35,575 bases of DNA from Candidatus Meridianibacter frigidus. GTDB taxonomy: Bacteria > Vulcanimicrobiota > Vulcanimicrobiia > Vulcanimicrobiales > Vulcanimicrobiaceae. Shown in pieces: positions 6,279 through 14,646 of the stretch (position 1 is the stretch's first letter; the number at the start of each line of letters is the position of its first letter). A model generated the notes under the pieces. It was not told the origin of the DNA, did not search any database, and saw only the letters and a program-made list of their open reading frames with translations. The DNA lies in contig QHBJ01000012.1 of assembly GCA_003243975.1 (NCBI GenBank), positions 1 to 35,575 of the forward strand, in the 5' to 3' direction. The position numbers and the translations under genes are program-made.

Positions 6279-8438
6279 GTGATGATTGCGGATTCGGAAC
6301 TTTTAAACGATATACAAACGGCGGCGGTTCAGGAAACAAACGGCCCCGTTTTAATTTTTGCCGGCGCCGGCAGCGGCAAGACGCGCGTGCTTACGCATCG
6401 CATCGCGCATCTGCTAAACCAGTTGAAGGTTTTCCCCGATCGCATCCTGGCCGTAACCTTTACCAACAAGGCGGCGGGCGAGATGAAAGCGCGTTTGGAG
6501 CGCATGGTCGGCGATGCCGCCCGCGACCTTTGGGTGGGCACCTTTCATTCGATGTGCGTGCGCATACTGCGCCGCGATGGAAAGAAGATCGGCGTATCGC
6601 CGAACTTCGGCATCATCGACGAGGCGGATCAGCGCGCGCTATTGCGGGATATTCTGGCCGATCTCGATTACGACGAACGGCAGCTCACCCCCGGAGCATG
6701 TCTTGCGGAGATCAGCAAAGCCAAGAACGTGCTCCAGACTCCCAAACAGTACTTGGCCAAGCACAAGTCCTTCATCGGCGAGCGGCACGGGAATGTTTTT
6801 AAGGAGTACGAGCGCCGCCTAGCCGAGTCCAACAGCTTGGATTTCGACGATCTGATCGTCAAGACTATAAACCTGCTCGAAGAAGATGAAGACGTCCGTA
6901 CGCGCTACCAGAACAAGTTTCGCTACGTGCTGGTGGACGAGTATCAAGACGTCAATTATGCGCAATACAGGTTGCTGCGGCTCTTCTCGGGAGAGCATAA
7001 GAACATCACCGTGGTCGGCGACGATGATCAGTCCATCTATTCGTGGCGCGGCAGCGACTACAAGATGATTCTCAATTTCGAGCAAGACTTTCCGGGCGCG
7101 AAGATTTTTAAGATGGAAGAGAATTACCGCAGCACGCCGACTATCTTGGAAGCCGCCAATGCGCTCGTTGAGAACAATAAAACACGGCATCCGAAAAAGC
7201 TCTTTACGAGCCGCTCCGCGGGCGAAACGGTAACTGCCTTTCGCGCGGATACCGAGCGCGCCGAGGCGCGCTACGTCGTAGAGAAGATCAAGGATGCCGT
7301 GCGTGAGGGGGCGGCCTACCGCGACTTCCTGGTTCTCTATCGCACCAATGCGCAGTCGCGCGTATTTGAAGAGGCGATGATCTCCGAGGGCATTCCCTAC
7401 AGGGTGGTCGGTGGTGTCGGATTTTACGCCCGTCAAGAGATCAAAGATATCGTTTCCTATCTGCGCTATATTCTGAATCCCTCGGACGCGCTCGCATTCA
7501 AGCGCATCGTCAACGTTCCACGACGCAGCATCGGGGCTCAGACGCTCGCGAGCTTGATCGATGCGGCGAACGCCGCGAAGGTTTCGGTGGGTGAAGCGGT
7601 GTTCGACAAAGAGCTGCTCAAACGCGCCGTACCGAAGAAACAGCGCGAGCTGGAAAAATTCGCCGAGCTGGTGTCCAATTGGCGCGAGCGCTTTGAGGCC
7701 ATGACCATCGCCGATCTGCTGGTAGCGGTGATGGAAGAGTCCGGCTACGTGCGCGAATTGCAGAACGAAGACACGAACGATTCGCGCACGCGTTTGGAGA
7801 ATCTGCAGGAGCTTGTCGGCGTCGCTCGCGAGTTTGAGGCGAACGATCCGAGCGGGACGCTGGCCGATTTCTTGGGCAACATCGCGCTCATCAGCGACCT
7901 GGACGCACTGGACCCGGCTTCATCGTACGTCACGCTGATGACCATGCACGGCGCCAAGGGATTAGAGTTCCCGGTGGTCTTCTTAACTGGCCTGGAAGAA
8001 GGGGTCTTTCCGCACAACCGCGCGCTGGTCGACATGTCCGAGCTCGAGGAGGAGCGCCGTCTGGCTTACGTCGGGCTGACGCGCGCGATGGAAAAGCTAT
8101 TCCTTTCGTATGCCGAACGGCGCACGCTCTTCGGAAACACTTTTGCGCACCCGAAGTCGCGGTTCTTGGAAGAGATGCCCACCGTCGAGATGCTCGGCGG
8201 CGTCGCGCTGGCCCGGCCGGCCGGCGGTCGTTGGCGTGAAGTCAGCATTCACGAGAATGCGGGCGCGGGCGTTGGTATGGATCTGCAACCGGGGGACAAA
8301 GTGCGTCACCCGAAGTGGGGCGAGGGCACCGTCGGCTCGATGATCGGTGCCGGTGGCGACGGCCTCTTGACCATCAACTTCCCCAACGTTGGGCAGAAGA
8401 TGGTGATGTTGAAGTACGCGCCGCTCGAAAAGCTGTAA
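6279..8438 (+). CDS. pcrA: ATP-dependent DNA helicase PcrA/UvrD (superfamily 1)
   Basis: 719 residues, normal for PcrA. All SF1A motifs are seen: motif I AGAGSGKTRVL (about 29-39), motif Ia AVTFTNKAAGEMKAR, motif II LVDEYQDVNYAQY, motif III GDDDQSIYSWRG, motif IV FKMEENYRST, motif V MHGAKGLEFPVVFL and motif VI LAYVGLTRAM. The C terminus carries the PcrA-type small domain GDKVRHPKWGEGTVGSM..., known in PcrA for contacts with RNA polymerase. It unwinds DNA 3' to 5' in nucleotide-excision repair, in clearing replication-transcription conflicts and in removing recombinase. The start is GTG at 6279 followed immediately by ATG at 6282; either could serve. It stands apart from its neighbours by 55 and 105 bases and may be a single transcription unit. 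Confidence 0.95.
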   Translation: MMIADSELLNDIQTAAVQETNGPVLIFAGAGSGKTRVLTHRIAHLLNQLKVFPDRILAVTFTNKAAGEMKARLERMVGDAARDLWVGTFHSMCVRILRRDGKKIGVSPNFGIIDEADQRALLRDILADLDYDERQLTPGACLAEISKAKNVLQTPKQYLAKHKSFIGERHGNVFKEYERRLAESNSLDFDDLIVKTINLLEEDEDVRTRYQNKFRYVLVDEYQDVNYAQYRLLRLFSGEHKNITVVGDDDQSIYSWRGSDYKMILNFEQDFPGAKIFKMEENYRSTPTILEAANALVENNKTRHPKKLFTSRSAGETVTAFRADTERAEARYVVEKIKDAVREGAAYRDFLVLYRTNAQSRVFEEAMISEGIPYRVVGGVGFYARQEIKDIVSYLRYILNPSDALAFKRIVNVPRRSIGAQTLASLIDAANAAKVSVGEAVFDKELLKRAVPKKQRELEKFAELVSNWRERFEAMTIADLLVAVMEESGYVRELQNEDTNDSRTRLENLQELVGVAREFEANDPSGTLADFLGNIALISDLDALDPASSYVTLMTMHGAKGLEFPVVFLTGLEEGVFPHNRALVDMSELEEERRLAYVGLTRAMEKLFLSYAERRTLFGNTFAHPKSRFLEEMPTVEMLGGVALARPAGGRWREVSIHENAGAGVGMDLQPGDKVRHPKWGEGTVGSMIGAGGDGLLTINFPNVGQKMVMLKYAPLEKL

Positions 8439-8469
8439 GAACAGCGTAACGACGACGTCCGACATTTCA

Positions 8470-8486
8470 ACTGCGCCGGGCGCAGT
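8470..8486. promoter_or_regulatory. Perfect 8-bp inverted repeat between pcrA and dapB
   Basis: ACTGCGCC-G-GGCGCAGT is a perfect palindrome with a single central base, 31 bases after the pcrA stop and 57 bases before dapB. There is no T-run on either side, so it is not a standard intrinsic terminator. It could be a regulator site for the lysine operon or a weak hairpin. Only the symmetry is seen; function is unknown. Confidence 0.3.
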
Positions 8487-8543
8487 AAAGCGTCGAACGC
8501 CGCCGCAACGCAGCGGGATGGAATGGTGTGAGGGGCCGCAGTT

Positions 8544-9251
8544 GTGATTAGGGTGGCCGTCGCCGGGATTCACGGGAAGATGGGAACCATGGCCGCGCAA
8601 GTGATTCGCGATGCCGAAGACCTTGAATTGGTGGGTGGCTTTGCGCGCGAGCGCGACGCGGGCAATGCGGTTTTCAGCGATTTCGCGCAGATGCTTCAAC
8701 AGACCGAGCCCGATGTCGTCGTCGATTTCACCACGCACCCGGTGACCGTGGAGCTCGCGCGCGAGTGCGTGGAGCACGCTGTCTCTCCCGTGATCGGCTC
8801 GAGCGCTTGGACGAACGCGGAAACCAAAGATTTGCGGGCGCTCGCAGAAAAGCACGGCGTGGGCGCGATGCTCGTGCCGAACTTCGCACTCGGCGCGGTA
8901 CTCATGATGCGTTTTGCCGAGCAAGCTGCCAAGATATTTTCAAGTGTCGAGATTATCGAGATGCATCACGAACGCAAGAAGGACAAACCCAGCGGGACCG
9001 CGCGCGCAACCGCGGAACGCCTGCGACCGTTTGTCGCCAAGGATGTGGCCATCCACAGTCTTCGCTTGCAGGGCGTCCTCGCGCATCAGGAAGTTATTTT
9101 TGGAGGGCCCGGCGAGCGCTTAAGCATTCAGCACAACTCGCTCTCGCGCGATTCCTTTGCGGCCGGTTTGTTGTTTGCCGTTCGTAATGTCCGGAAGCAA
9201 AAGGATTTCACCGTCGGCCTAGATTCGCTCGTCGATGGCTTGCTGCGATGA
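8544..9251 (+). CDS. dapB: 4-hydroxy-tetrahydrodipicolinate reductase
   Basis: 235 residues, at the short end for DapB. The N-terminal Rossmann loop is VAVAGIHGKMG (about 4-14), giving NAD(P)H binding. VDFTTHP is the conserved strand that closes the cofactor site. The catalytic segment is EMHHERKKDKPSGTA (about 138-152): the HH pair and the Lys of KKDKPSGTA protonate and bind the substrate. SLRLQGVLAHQEVIFGG and LSIQHNSLSRDSFA complete the tetramerisation and substrate domain. It reduces the DapA product towards tetrahydrodipicolinate in lysine and diaminopimelate synthesis. The start is GTG at 8544; upstream GAGGGGC may act as the ribosome site. Its stop overlaps the asd ATG by 4 bases, so it is the first gene of a coupled dapB-asd-lysC-dapA unit. 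Confidence 0.95.
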   Translation: MIRVAVAGIHGKMGTMAAQVIRDAEDLELVGGFARERDAGNAVFSDFAQMLQQTEPDVVVDFTTHPVTVELARECVEHAVSPVIGSSAWTNAETKDLRALAEKHGVGAMLVPNFALGAVLMMRFAEQAAKIFSSVEIIEMHHERKKDKPSGTARATAERLRPFVAKDVAIHSLRLQGVLAHQEVIFGGPGERLSIQHNSLSRDSFAAGLLFAVRNVRKQKDFTVGLDSLVDGLLR

Positions 9252-10246
9252 AAGTCGCCGTTGTCGGCGCGACCGGCATCGTGGGTGAAACGCTTTTAAG
9301 CGTGCTGGAAGAGCGCGCGGTTCCGGTTGCTCGTTTGACGGCCCTGGCTTCGCATGGCCGTAAGGGCGCCGTTCGGTTTCGCGGCGTTGCGCTCGACGTG
9401 CAGGCGACCGACGCGCAGACGTTATCAGGTCACGACGCCGTCTTTTTTGCCGGCGGCGAAGATGCGAGCAGCGCCTTTGCACCGGCGTTAGCGCGAGACG
9501 GCACTGTCGTAATCGACAATAGCGCGACGTACCGCAACACCGACGGCGTCCCACTGTTGGTTCCCGAAATCAATGCGCAAACGCTGCACCCGGACGACCG
9601 CATCTTTCCGGTTGCCAATTGTACGGCAATCATTCTCTGCATGGCGCTGGCGCCGGTGCGGGACCTGTGCGGTTTAAGCCGAGTTCACGTGGCGACGTAC
9701 CAGGCGGTCAGCGGAGCCGGACGTGCCGGCTTAGAGGAGCTTGCCGCCGCCGAGTCGGCCCTGGCACGCGATGAAGCCGAACCGGCATCTGTTACGTTCA
9801 CGGCGCCGATCGCGCGGAACATAATTCCGCGGATCGGTGAAATCGACGCGAGCGGGTACTCCGGCGAAGAATCGAAGGTCTGCGCGGAAACTCGCAAGAT
9901 TCTTGCGCTGCCTAACCTTCCAATAAGTGCGATCTGTGTGCGCGTTCCCGTGCGGCGCGCGCACTGCGAAGCGGTTTTCTTTGAAACGGAGAGCGCTGCG
10001 TCATGCGCAAGTTTGGCGGCCGCCTTGCGCGCGGCAACTGGAGTCGTGTTTCACGAGCACGGCATTGTGACGCCGCGCGCCGTTGAGGGCCACGACGACA
10101 TTCACGTCGCCCGCCTGCGGACCGAAGACGAAAGCGGCCAGCGCTTTGCGATGTGGATCGCAGGAGATCAGCTGCGAAAGGGCGCCGCCACAAATGGCGT
10201 GCAGATCCTGGAGTTGCTGCTGGCGCGCGGGCTGGTAAGAGCGTGA
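9248..10246 (+). CDS. asd: Aspartate-semialdehyde dehydrogenase
   Basis: 332 residues, the normal size. GATGIVGETLL (about 7-17) is the NADP loop. The nucleophilic Cys lies in PVANCTAI (about 119-126). YQAVSGAGRAG is the family segment after it, EESKVCAETRKIL contacts substrate, and the acid-base His is in RVPVRRAHCEAVF. DQLRKGAATNGVQILE is the C-terminal signature. It converts aspartyl phosphate to aspartate semialdehyde, the branch point to lysine/DAP and to threonine/methionine. The ATG overlaps the dapB stop (ATGA) and its own stop overlaps the lysC GTG (GTGA), so the three are translationally coupled. Confidence 0.96.
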   Translation: MKVAVVGATGIVGETLLSVLEERAVPVARLTALASHGRKGAVRFRGVALDVQATDAQTLSGHDAVFFAGGEDASSAFAPALARDGTVVIDNSATYRNTDGVPLLVPEINAQTLHPDDRIFPVANCTAIILCMALAPVRDLCGLSRVHVATYQAVSGAGRAGLEELAAAESALARDEAEPASVTFTAPIARNIIPRIGEIDASGYSGEESKVCAETRKILALPNLPISAICVRVPVRRAHCEAVFFETESAASCASLAAALRAATGVVFHEHGIVTPRAVEGHDDIHVARLRTEDESGQRFAMWIAGDQLRKGAATNGVQILELLLARGLVRA

Positions 10247-11469
10247 AGGTGGTCAGCGCGCCGGTCGCAGTCTTAAAATTTGGCGGCACGTCGCTGGCGA
10301 GCGCGCAGTCGCGCGAGATGGCAGCATTACGGGTGCGGGAAGCAGCTGCTGGCGGGCTCTTGCCGGTGGTGGTCTGCTCGGCTATGGGACGTTCACCGGA
10401 GCCGTACGCAACCGATTCGCTGCTTTCGCTGCTGGCCGAGGACAATCGTCGCTCCGCGAATACCGATCTTCTGATTGCCTCCGGTGAGCTTATCAGCGCG
10501 GCGCTGTTCGCCGAATTACTCTGCGCTCGAGATTTGCCGGCGCGCGCCCTTACCGGCGCGCAAGCCGGCATTTTGACCGACAACACCTACGGCGATGCCA
10601 AGATCGTGCGCGTCGAACCGAGCGCGGTGCGAACCCTTCTGGACCGCGGCGTGATTCCAGTCGTTGCCGGATTCCAGGGTATGAGCCCGCGCGGCGAGAT
10701 TACGACCTTAGGTCGCGGCGGGTCCGATTTGAGCGCTATCGCGCTAGGAAATGCGCTTAACGCGCAACGCATCGACATCTACACGGACGTTAGTGGCGCG
10801 ATGTCGGCCGAACCCGCACGCGTTGGCGGCGCGCGGACCATCGAGCGCGCTCAGTTGCTCGAGATGAGCGAACTGGCCGAACATGGCGCGAAGATCATGC
10901 ATCAAAAGGCAGCCGATTTTGCTCGCGCCACGCGCACGCCTTATGCAATCAAGAGCTTGCAGACGGACCGAGGCACGTTGGTTAGCGAGGAGGTCGACCA
11001 TCTCCGGCCGGTCACAGGCGTCACGTCAACGAGTGGCATGACGTTCGTGCGCATCATTCGTGGCGACATCGCAGACCCGCAGGCGCGCATGCAGCTCGAG
11101 CTGCAGATGTTCAAGAGGATGGCCGAAGAAAGCATCTCATTGGACCAGGTCAACATCAATCAGGCCGGCGTCTTCTTTGTGGTGAAACACCAACACGGGG
11201 AGCGGATTCGCGCCATGTTAGCTGATTTGAATATGGCCGTGCGCATGCGCGAAGAGTGCTCGAAGATCTCCATTGTCGGGGCCGGTATGCGCGGCACGCC
11301 CGGCGTCATCTATCAAATTGTGGAGGCACTGTCCTCCGAGAACATTGAGGTCATTCACTGCACCGATAGCAACATTACGATTTCTGTGCTCGTTCCAGAT
11401 GCCGGTGCCGCGCGCGCCGAAGAAGCCATCCATCGTCACTTTCGTTTGCACGAGGGGGAGCCGGCATGA
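10243..11469 (+). CDS. lysC: Aspartate kinase
   Basis: I place the start at GTG 10243, which overlaps the asd stop by 4 bases and puts LKFGGTSLA near the N terminus, as in the family. The frame extends further upstream but only inside asd. The product is 408 residues, as for monofunctional aspartokinases. Kinase motifs are FGGTS, NTDLLIASGELISA, GFQGMSPRGEITTLGRGGSD (the nucleotide and aspartate site) and DIYTDVSGAMSAEP. From about residue 260 two ACT domains follow (MTFVRIIRGDIADP... and KISIVGAGMRGTPGVI), the usual site of lysine or threonine feedback inhibition. IHCTDSNITISVLV fits the ACT ligand region. It phosphorylates aspartate as the first committed step. I saw no lysine riboswitch upstream, so control is probably allosteric. 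Confidence 0.95.
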   Translation: MKVVSAPVAVLKFGGTSLASAQSREMAALRVREAAAGGLLPVVVCSAMGRSPEPYATDSLLSLLAEDNRRSANTDLLIASGELISAALFAELLCARDLPARALTGAQAGILTDNTYGDAKIVRVEPSAVRTLLDRGVIPVVAGFQGMSPRGEITTLGRGGSDLSAIALGNALNAQRIDIYTDVSGAMSAEPARVGGARTIERAQLLEMSELAEHGAKIMHQKAADFARATRTPYAIKSLQTDRGTLVSEEVDHLRPVTGVTSTSGMTFVRIIRGDIADPQARMQLELQMFKRMAEESISLDQVNINQAGVFFVVKHQHGERIRAMLADLNMAVRMREECSKISIVGAGMRGTPGVIYQIVEALSSENIEVIHCTDSNITISVLVPDAGAARAEEAIHRHFRLHEGEPA

Positions 11470-12356
11470 ATCTTGGACGCATCATTACTGCGATGATAAC
11501 GCCGTTCGATGAGGCGGGTGCTGCCGATCCTGGTGAAGCGGCGCGCATCGCCCGCTGGCTAGTCGATCGCGGGAACGACGGACTTGTAATAGCCGGTACG
11601 ACCGGCGAAGGGCCTACGCTCACGGTTGACGAGCGCATGCAGCTGTTCGCCTCGGTCAAGGAAGCGGTTGGCGATTCGGCCGCGGTGATCGCCAACACCG
11701 GCGGCAACGATACGCGGTCTTCGGTGGCGCTTACAAAAGAGGCGCAGGCCACCGCCGTAGACGCCATTCTCGCCGTCGTGCCGTACTACAACAAGCCGAC
11801 GCAAGAGGGCATGATCGCGCACTTCGGCGCACTGGCTGAGGCCACGAGTTTGCCGATTATCATTTACAATATTCCGGGACGCACCGGAGTCAATATGCTT
11901 CCCGAGACGCTGCTGGAGCTTGCGCGCTCGCATAAGAACATCGTGGGGGTAAAAGAATCCAGCGGCGACGTGGCGCAATTCTCCGAAATTCTGCGCAATC
12001 GTGCCGAAGGATTTCTCTTCTATTGCGGTGACGACCATCTCTTCTTACCGTCGCTGGCGCTGGGCGGTGACGGCGTCGTCGGTGTCGCCTCGCATTTCTG
12101 CTCGCGCGAGTATCAAAGAATGGCCGAAGCGATTCACGGCGGCCGTGTGGCGGAAGCATGCGGTATACACTACGATTTGGTGCCTCTCATCAATGCGCTA
12201 TTTGCAACCACAAGCCCAATCCCGGTGAAATGGGGAATGAATCACCTCGGCTTCAAAACCGGAGAAACCCGGTTGCCGCTCTGCGGCATGCCGAAGGAAT
12301 TGCAGCATCGCTTGAAACGGTTGCTCGAACCATTTACGAAGACGGCTGCCGCGTAG
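11466..12356 (+). CDS. dapA: 4-hydroxy-tetrahydrodipicolinate synthase
   Basis: 296 residues, the normal TIM-barrel length. Motifs in order are AMITPFDEAG, AGTTGEGPTLT (pyruvate carboxylate site), VPYYNKPTQEGM with the catalytic Tyr, YNIPGRTGVNM with the Arg that binds aspartate semialdehyde, and VGVKESSGD with the Schiff-base Lys. It condenses pyruvate with aspartate semialdehyde. The ATG overlaps the lysC stop by 4 bases. The whole aspartate-to-DAP entry pathway is thus encoded in one coupled string (dapB, asd, lysC, dapA). The stop TAG lies 3 bases before the next start. Confidence 0.97.
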   Translation: MNLGRIITAMITPFDEAGAADPGEAARIARWLVDRGNDGLVIAGTTGEGPTLTVDERMQLFASVKEAVGDSAAVIANTGGNDTRSSVALTKEAQATAVDAILAVVPYYNKPTQEGMIAHFGALAEATSLPIIIYNIPGRTGVNMLPETLLELARSHKNIVGVKESSGDVAQFSEILRNRAEGFLFYCGDDHLFLPSLALGGDGVVGVASHFCSREYQRMAEAIHGGRVAEACGIHYDLVPLINALFATTSPIPVKWGMNHLGFKTGETRLPLCGMPKELQHRLKRLLEPFTKTAAA

Positions 12357-12359
12357 GGA

Positions 12360-13103
12360 GTGCAAATTCTCGGATGCCGCCTCGACCCGATTGACGCGGA
12401 AGTCGCAGCCAGCCGGATTACCGCCTTTGCACGCGAGGGCGCGGGCGCGCAAGTGGTTACGTTGGGTACCGAGATGGTTGTTTACGCGCAACGGGATGCA
12501 GGGTTCCGCGAGATCGTTAACAGCTGTGCGCTTTCGCTCTGCGACACCATCGGGTTGTTCGCGGTGGCGCGTCTGCGCGGCGCGAACCTCAACCGCCGGG
12601 TTACCGGGGTGGAACTTATCGAGGATCTGTGCGGGGCAGCCGTGTGCGCGGGAATCGGCATTTACCTTGTGGGAGGCGCGCCCGGAATCGCTGAACGCGC
12701 CGCACAGCAGCTGCGAGCGCGTTATCCCGGGTTGAATATCTGTGGAGTGCGTGACGGTTTCTTTGCCGACCAAGAATCTCCGGCGGTCGCCGACGCGATC
12801 CGCGCTACGGGCGCGCAGTTGCTACTTGTCGGCCTCGGTTCCCCGCGTCAGGAGTTTTGGCTAGCAACGCACCTTGCGCGTACCGGCTGCGGCTCCGGTA
12901 TCGGCGTCGGCGGATCGTTCGATGTCATCAGCGGCAACGTAGCTCGGGCACCGCAGGTATGGCGGCGATTCGGCCTGGAGTGGCTGTACCGCTTGGTGCG
13001 CGAGCCGCACCGCTGGAGGCGGCAACTGGCACTCCCCTACTTCGTGTGGCTTGTACTGCTGGATTCATTGAGAACCGCGAAGCGCGCGGCCGCCAAGGAA
13101 TGA
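12360..13103 (+). CDS. WecG/TagA/CpsF-family glycosyltransferase (GT26)
   Basis: 247 residues, the usual size for this GT26 family. VVTLGTEMVVYAQRD (about 32-46), RVTGVELIEDL, YLVGGAPGIAERAA, YPGLNICGVRDGFF, LLVGLGSPRQEFWLA and GVGGSFDVISGNVARAPQ...LEWLYRL..EPHRWRR match family blocks in order. Members such as TagA and WecG transfer N-acetylmannosamine or its uronate to a lipid-linked GlcNAc at the cytoplasmic membrane face during teichoic-acid or enterobacterial common antigen synthesis. The usual DG.G motif reads CDTIGLF here, a small deviation. The C-terminal aromatic stretch LPYFVWLVLLDSL may touch the membrane. The start is GTG at 12360, 3 bases after dapA. Its stop overlaps the next gene (ATGA), so this cell-envelope glycan step is coupled to lysine/DAP genes and to a sugar activator. 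Confidence 0.9.
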   Translation: MQILGCRLDPIDAEVAASRITAFAREGAGAQVVTLGTEMVVYAQRDAGFREIVNSCALSLCDTIGLFAVARLRGANLNRRVTGVELIEDLCGAAVCAGIGIYLVGGAPGIAERAAQQLRARYPGLNICGVRDGFFADQESPAVADAIRATGAQLLLVGLGSPRQEFWLATHLARTGCGSGIGVGGSFDVISGNVARAPQVWRRFGLEWLYRLVREPHRWRRQLALPYFVWLVLLDSLRTAKRAAAKE

Positions 13104-14110
13104 AGGCAATGATTCTGGCGGGCGGCATGAGCACGCGCCTGTATCCGCTTACCAAGCAAGTCCCAAAGCCGCTGGTTCCGGTGGTTGGCCAGCCGAACGC
13201 CGTCCACGTCATGCGCTATCTTGCGGGCTTCGGTTACGACCAGATCGCGATCAACGTGCACTACTTGGCCGACGCCATCGCGAAGCGATTGGGAGATGGA
13301 TCGGAGTTCGGCGTAAGGCTGACATATCTGCACGAATCCGAGTTGCTCGGCAGCGCGGGCGCCGTAAAGCAGATGGAATCCTTTTTCGACGAGCCGTTCG
13401 TCGTCGTGGGGTGCGACGATCTCACCAATTTTCCGCTCGATGAACTCATGGCTTTCGGCGCGGCGCGCAGCGCGGTTGCGACCATCGGTTTGGTGCGAAC
13501 GGATGACGTGCAAGAGTACGGCGTCGTCGTGCTCGACCCGAACGGTAAGATTGTTGGTTTTCAAGAGAAGCCGGCCCCGGGTACCGAGCGTTCGAACCTG
13601 GTCAACACCGGCATCTACGGCTTTACGCCGGAGATCTTCAGGCACATCGCGGCCGACGCGTTTGTGGACTTCGGGAAGAATGTCTTTCCCGCGCTGCAGA
13701 CCGCCGGCGAGGCATTTTATGGCTTCGAAGCGTCGGAAGCATTCTGGTGTGATATCGGAACCATTTCGGAGTACCGCCGTGCGACGCGCGAGGTGCTGGA
13801 AGGCAAGTTGCGCCTGGGACATTCAGGTGCCATGCGGCAGCCCGGTGCCAAGGTCGATCCCACGGTTCGCGTGGAGGGAAACGCCTTTATTGGCAATGCG
13901 GTCGTCGGTGCGGGTTCGCTCCTCACGGGATCTTGTGTGGTCTCGGACGGCGTTCACATCGGCGCCAACGTGCGCCTTTCTTCGTCAATCCTTTGGGAAG
14001 GCGTGACGATTGGCGACGGAGCGGTGGTTGAAGACTCCATCCTGGGCCTGAATTATCGCGTCGAAGCGGGCAACGAAATCTCCGGCCAGGTGCTTGCTCA
14101 CGATTGCTAA
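13100..14110 (+). CDS. Sugar-1-phosphate nucleotidyltransferase, second copy
   Basis: I choose ATG 13100, which overlaps the preceding stop by 4 bases and starts directly at MKAMILAGGMSTRLYPLTKQ; the frame upstream of it lies inside the neighbouring gene. The product is 336 residues. Nucleotidyltransferase motifs are LAGGMSTRLYPLTKQVPKPL (about 5-24), GSAGAVKQM, VVGCDDLTNF (metal Asp), FQEKPAPG, NTGIYGF and FWCDIGTISEYRRA. From about 255, hexapeptide repeats (VDPTVRVEGNAFIGNAVVGAGS and on) form a short left-handed helix. The family includes mannose-1-phosphate guanylyltransferases and glucose-1-phosphate nucleotidyltransferases; specificity is not decided by sequence alone. It may supply the NDP-sugar for the upstream GT26 enzyme. 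It is a paralogue of the protein at 2800. Confidence 0.85.
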   Translation: MKAMILAGGMSTRLYPLTKQVPKPLVPVVGQPNAVHVMRYLAGFGYDQIAINVHYLADAIAKRLGDGSEFGVRLTYLHESELLGSAGAVKQMESFFDEPFVVVGCDDLTNFPLDELMAFGAARSAVATIGLVRTDDVQEYGVVVLDPNGKIVGFQEKPAPGTERSNLVNTGIYGFTPEIFRHIAADAFVDFGKNVFPALQTAGEAFYGFEASEAFWCDIGTISEYRRATREVLEGKLRLGHSGAMRQPGAKVDPTVRVEGNAFIGNAVVGAGSLLTGSCVVSDGVHIGANVRLSSSILWEGVTIGDGAVVEDSILGLNYRVEAGNEISGQVLAHDC

Positions 14111-14131
14111 TGCCGTGATTGTTCCACAGGC

Positions 14132-14629
14132 ATGCGGGGCGCGCTCGATTTTATCTTTCCAGTACAGTGTGGCAGATGCGACCAGCTCGGGAATGGATTT
14201 TGCGCTTCTTGCTACGCGCAATGCGAGCTGCAACAGATTTCAGCCGGCGGGATTGCCGTTAGGGGCCTTGGGCTGTACGCCGGAACGCTGCGGCGCGCGA
14301 TTCTTAACATGAAGGACGGGCGGCGGGATGTTGCCGAGGCCCTCGCATGTTGCTTTAGCCGGCTGGTCGAAGATGGCGACGTACTCGTGCCGGTGCCGAC
14401 GACGTTCGTACGCCGGTTGCAGCGCGGCTTTGACGGCGCGGAAGTGTTGGCCATGTGCGCGAGCGCGAATCGCGCCACTCGCGTTGATGCGGAAGCGCTA
14501 GCCGGGCGCACGGTCGTGCTCGTGGACGATGTACTTACAACGGGCGTCACCGTAACAGATTGCGCGGCAACCATTGCTGCGGCCGGCGGTTTGGTGAAGA
14601 GAACCGTCGTGCTCGCCGTCAACCCTTGA
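14132..14629 (+). CDS. comF: ComF-family phosphoribosyltransferase, compact form
   Basis: 165 residues, shorter than the usual 210-240. The N terminus has the zinc-finger-like pattern FPVQCGRCDQLGNGFCASCY (CxxC, CxxC). The middle has LYAGTLRRAILNMKDGRR (the family's Y.G.lr.li...K..g). LVPVPTTFVRRLQRGFDGAEVLA is the conserved RxxxRGFNQxxxLA region, with D for N. The PRPP loop is VVLVDDVLTTGVTV near the C terminus. About 40 residues are missing between LA and the PRPP loop (the usual R...Q..L....R..N...AF segment is reduced). In naturally competent bacteria ComF helps take up and process single-stranded DNA. The start is ATG at 14132, 21 bases after the previous gene. Other DNA-uptake genes are not seen here. 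Confidence 0.8.
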   Translation: MRGALDFIFPVQCGRCDQLGNGFCASCYAQCELQQISAGGIAVRGLGLYAGTLRRAILNMKDGRRDVAEALACCFSRLVEDGDVLVPVPTTFVRRLQRGFDGAEVLAMCASANRATRVDAEALAGRTVVLVDDVLTTGVTVTDCAATIAAAGGLVKRTVVLAVNP

Positions 14630-14646
14630 CAGGCCACGCTTTGGAA

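Noticed and set aside
6819-7436. Minus-strand ORF of 205 residues inside the helicase gene
   Set aside because: The helicase motifs on the plus strand are complete; the antisense product has no recognisable domain.
8439-8543. Lysine riboswitch upstream of dapB
   Set aside because: The gap is only 105 bases and shows a single palindrome, too little for the five-helix lysine element.
8097-8924. Minus-strand ORF of 275 residues across pcrA and dapB
   Set aside because: It crosses the ends of two well-supported plus-strand genes and the gap between them, with no motif.
10153-10242. N-terminal extension of aspartate kinase
   Set aside because: The extra 30 residues are the asd 3' end in another frame; GTG 10243 gives the usual family start and a 4-base overlap.
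12857-13099. N-terminal extension of the second nucleotidyltransferase
   Set aside because: The extension is a shadow of the glycosyltransferase gene; ATG 13100 starts directly at the nucleotide loop.
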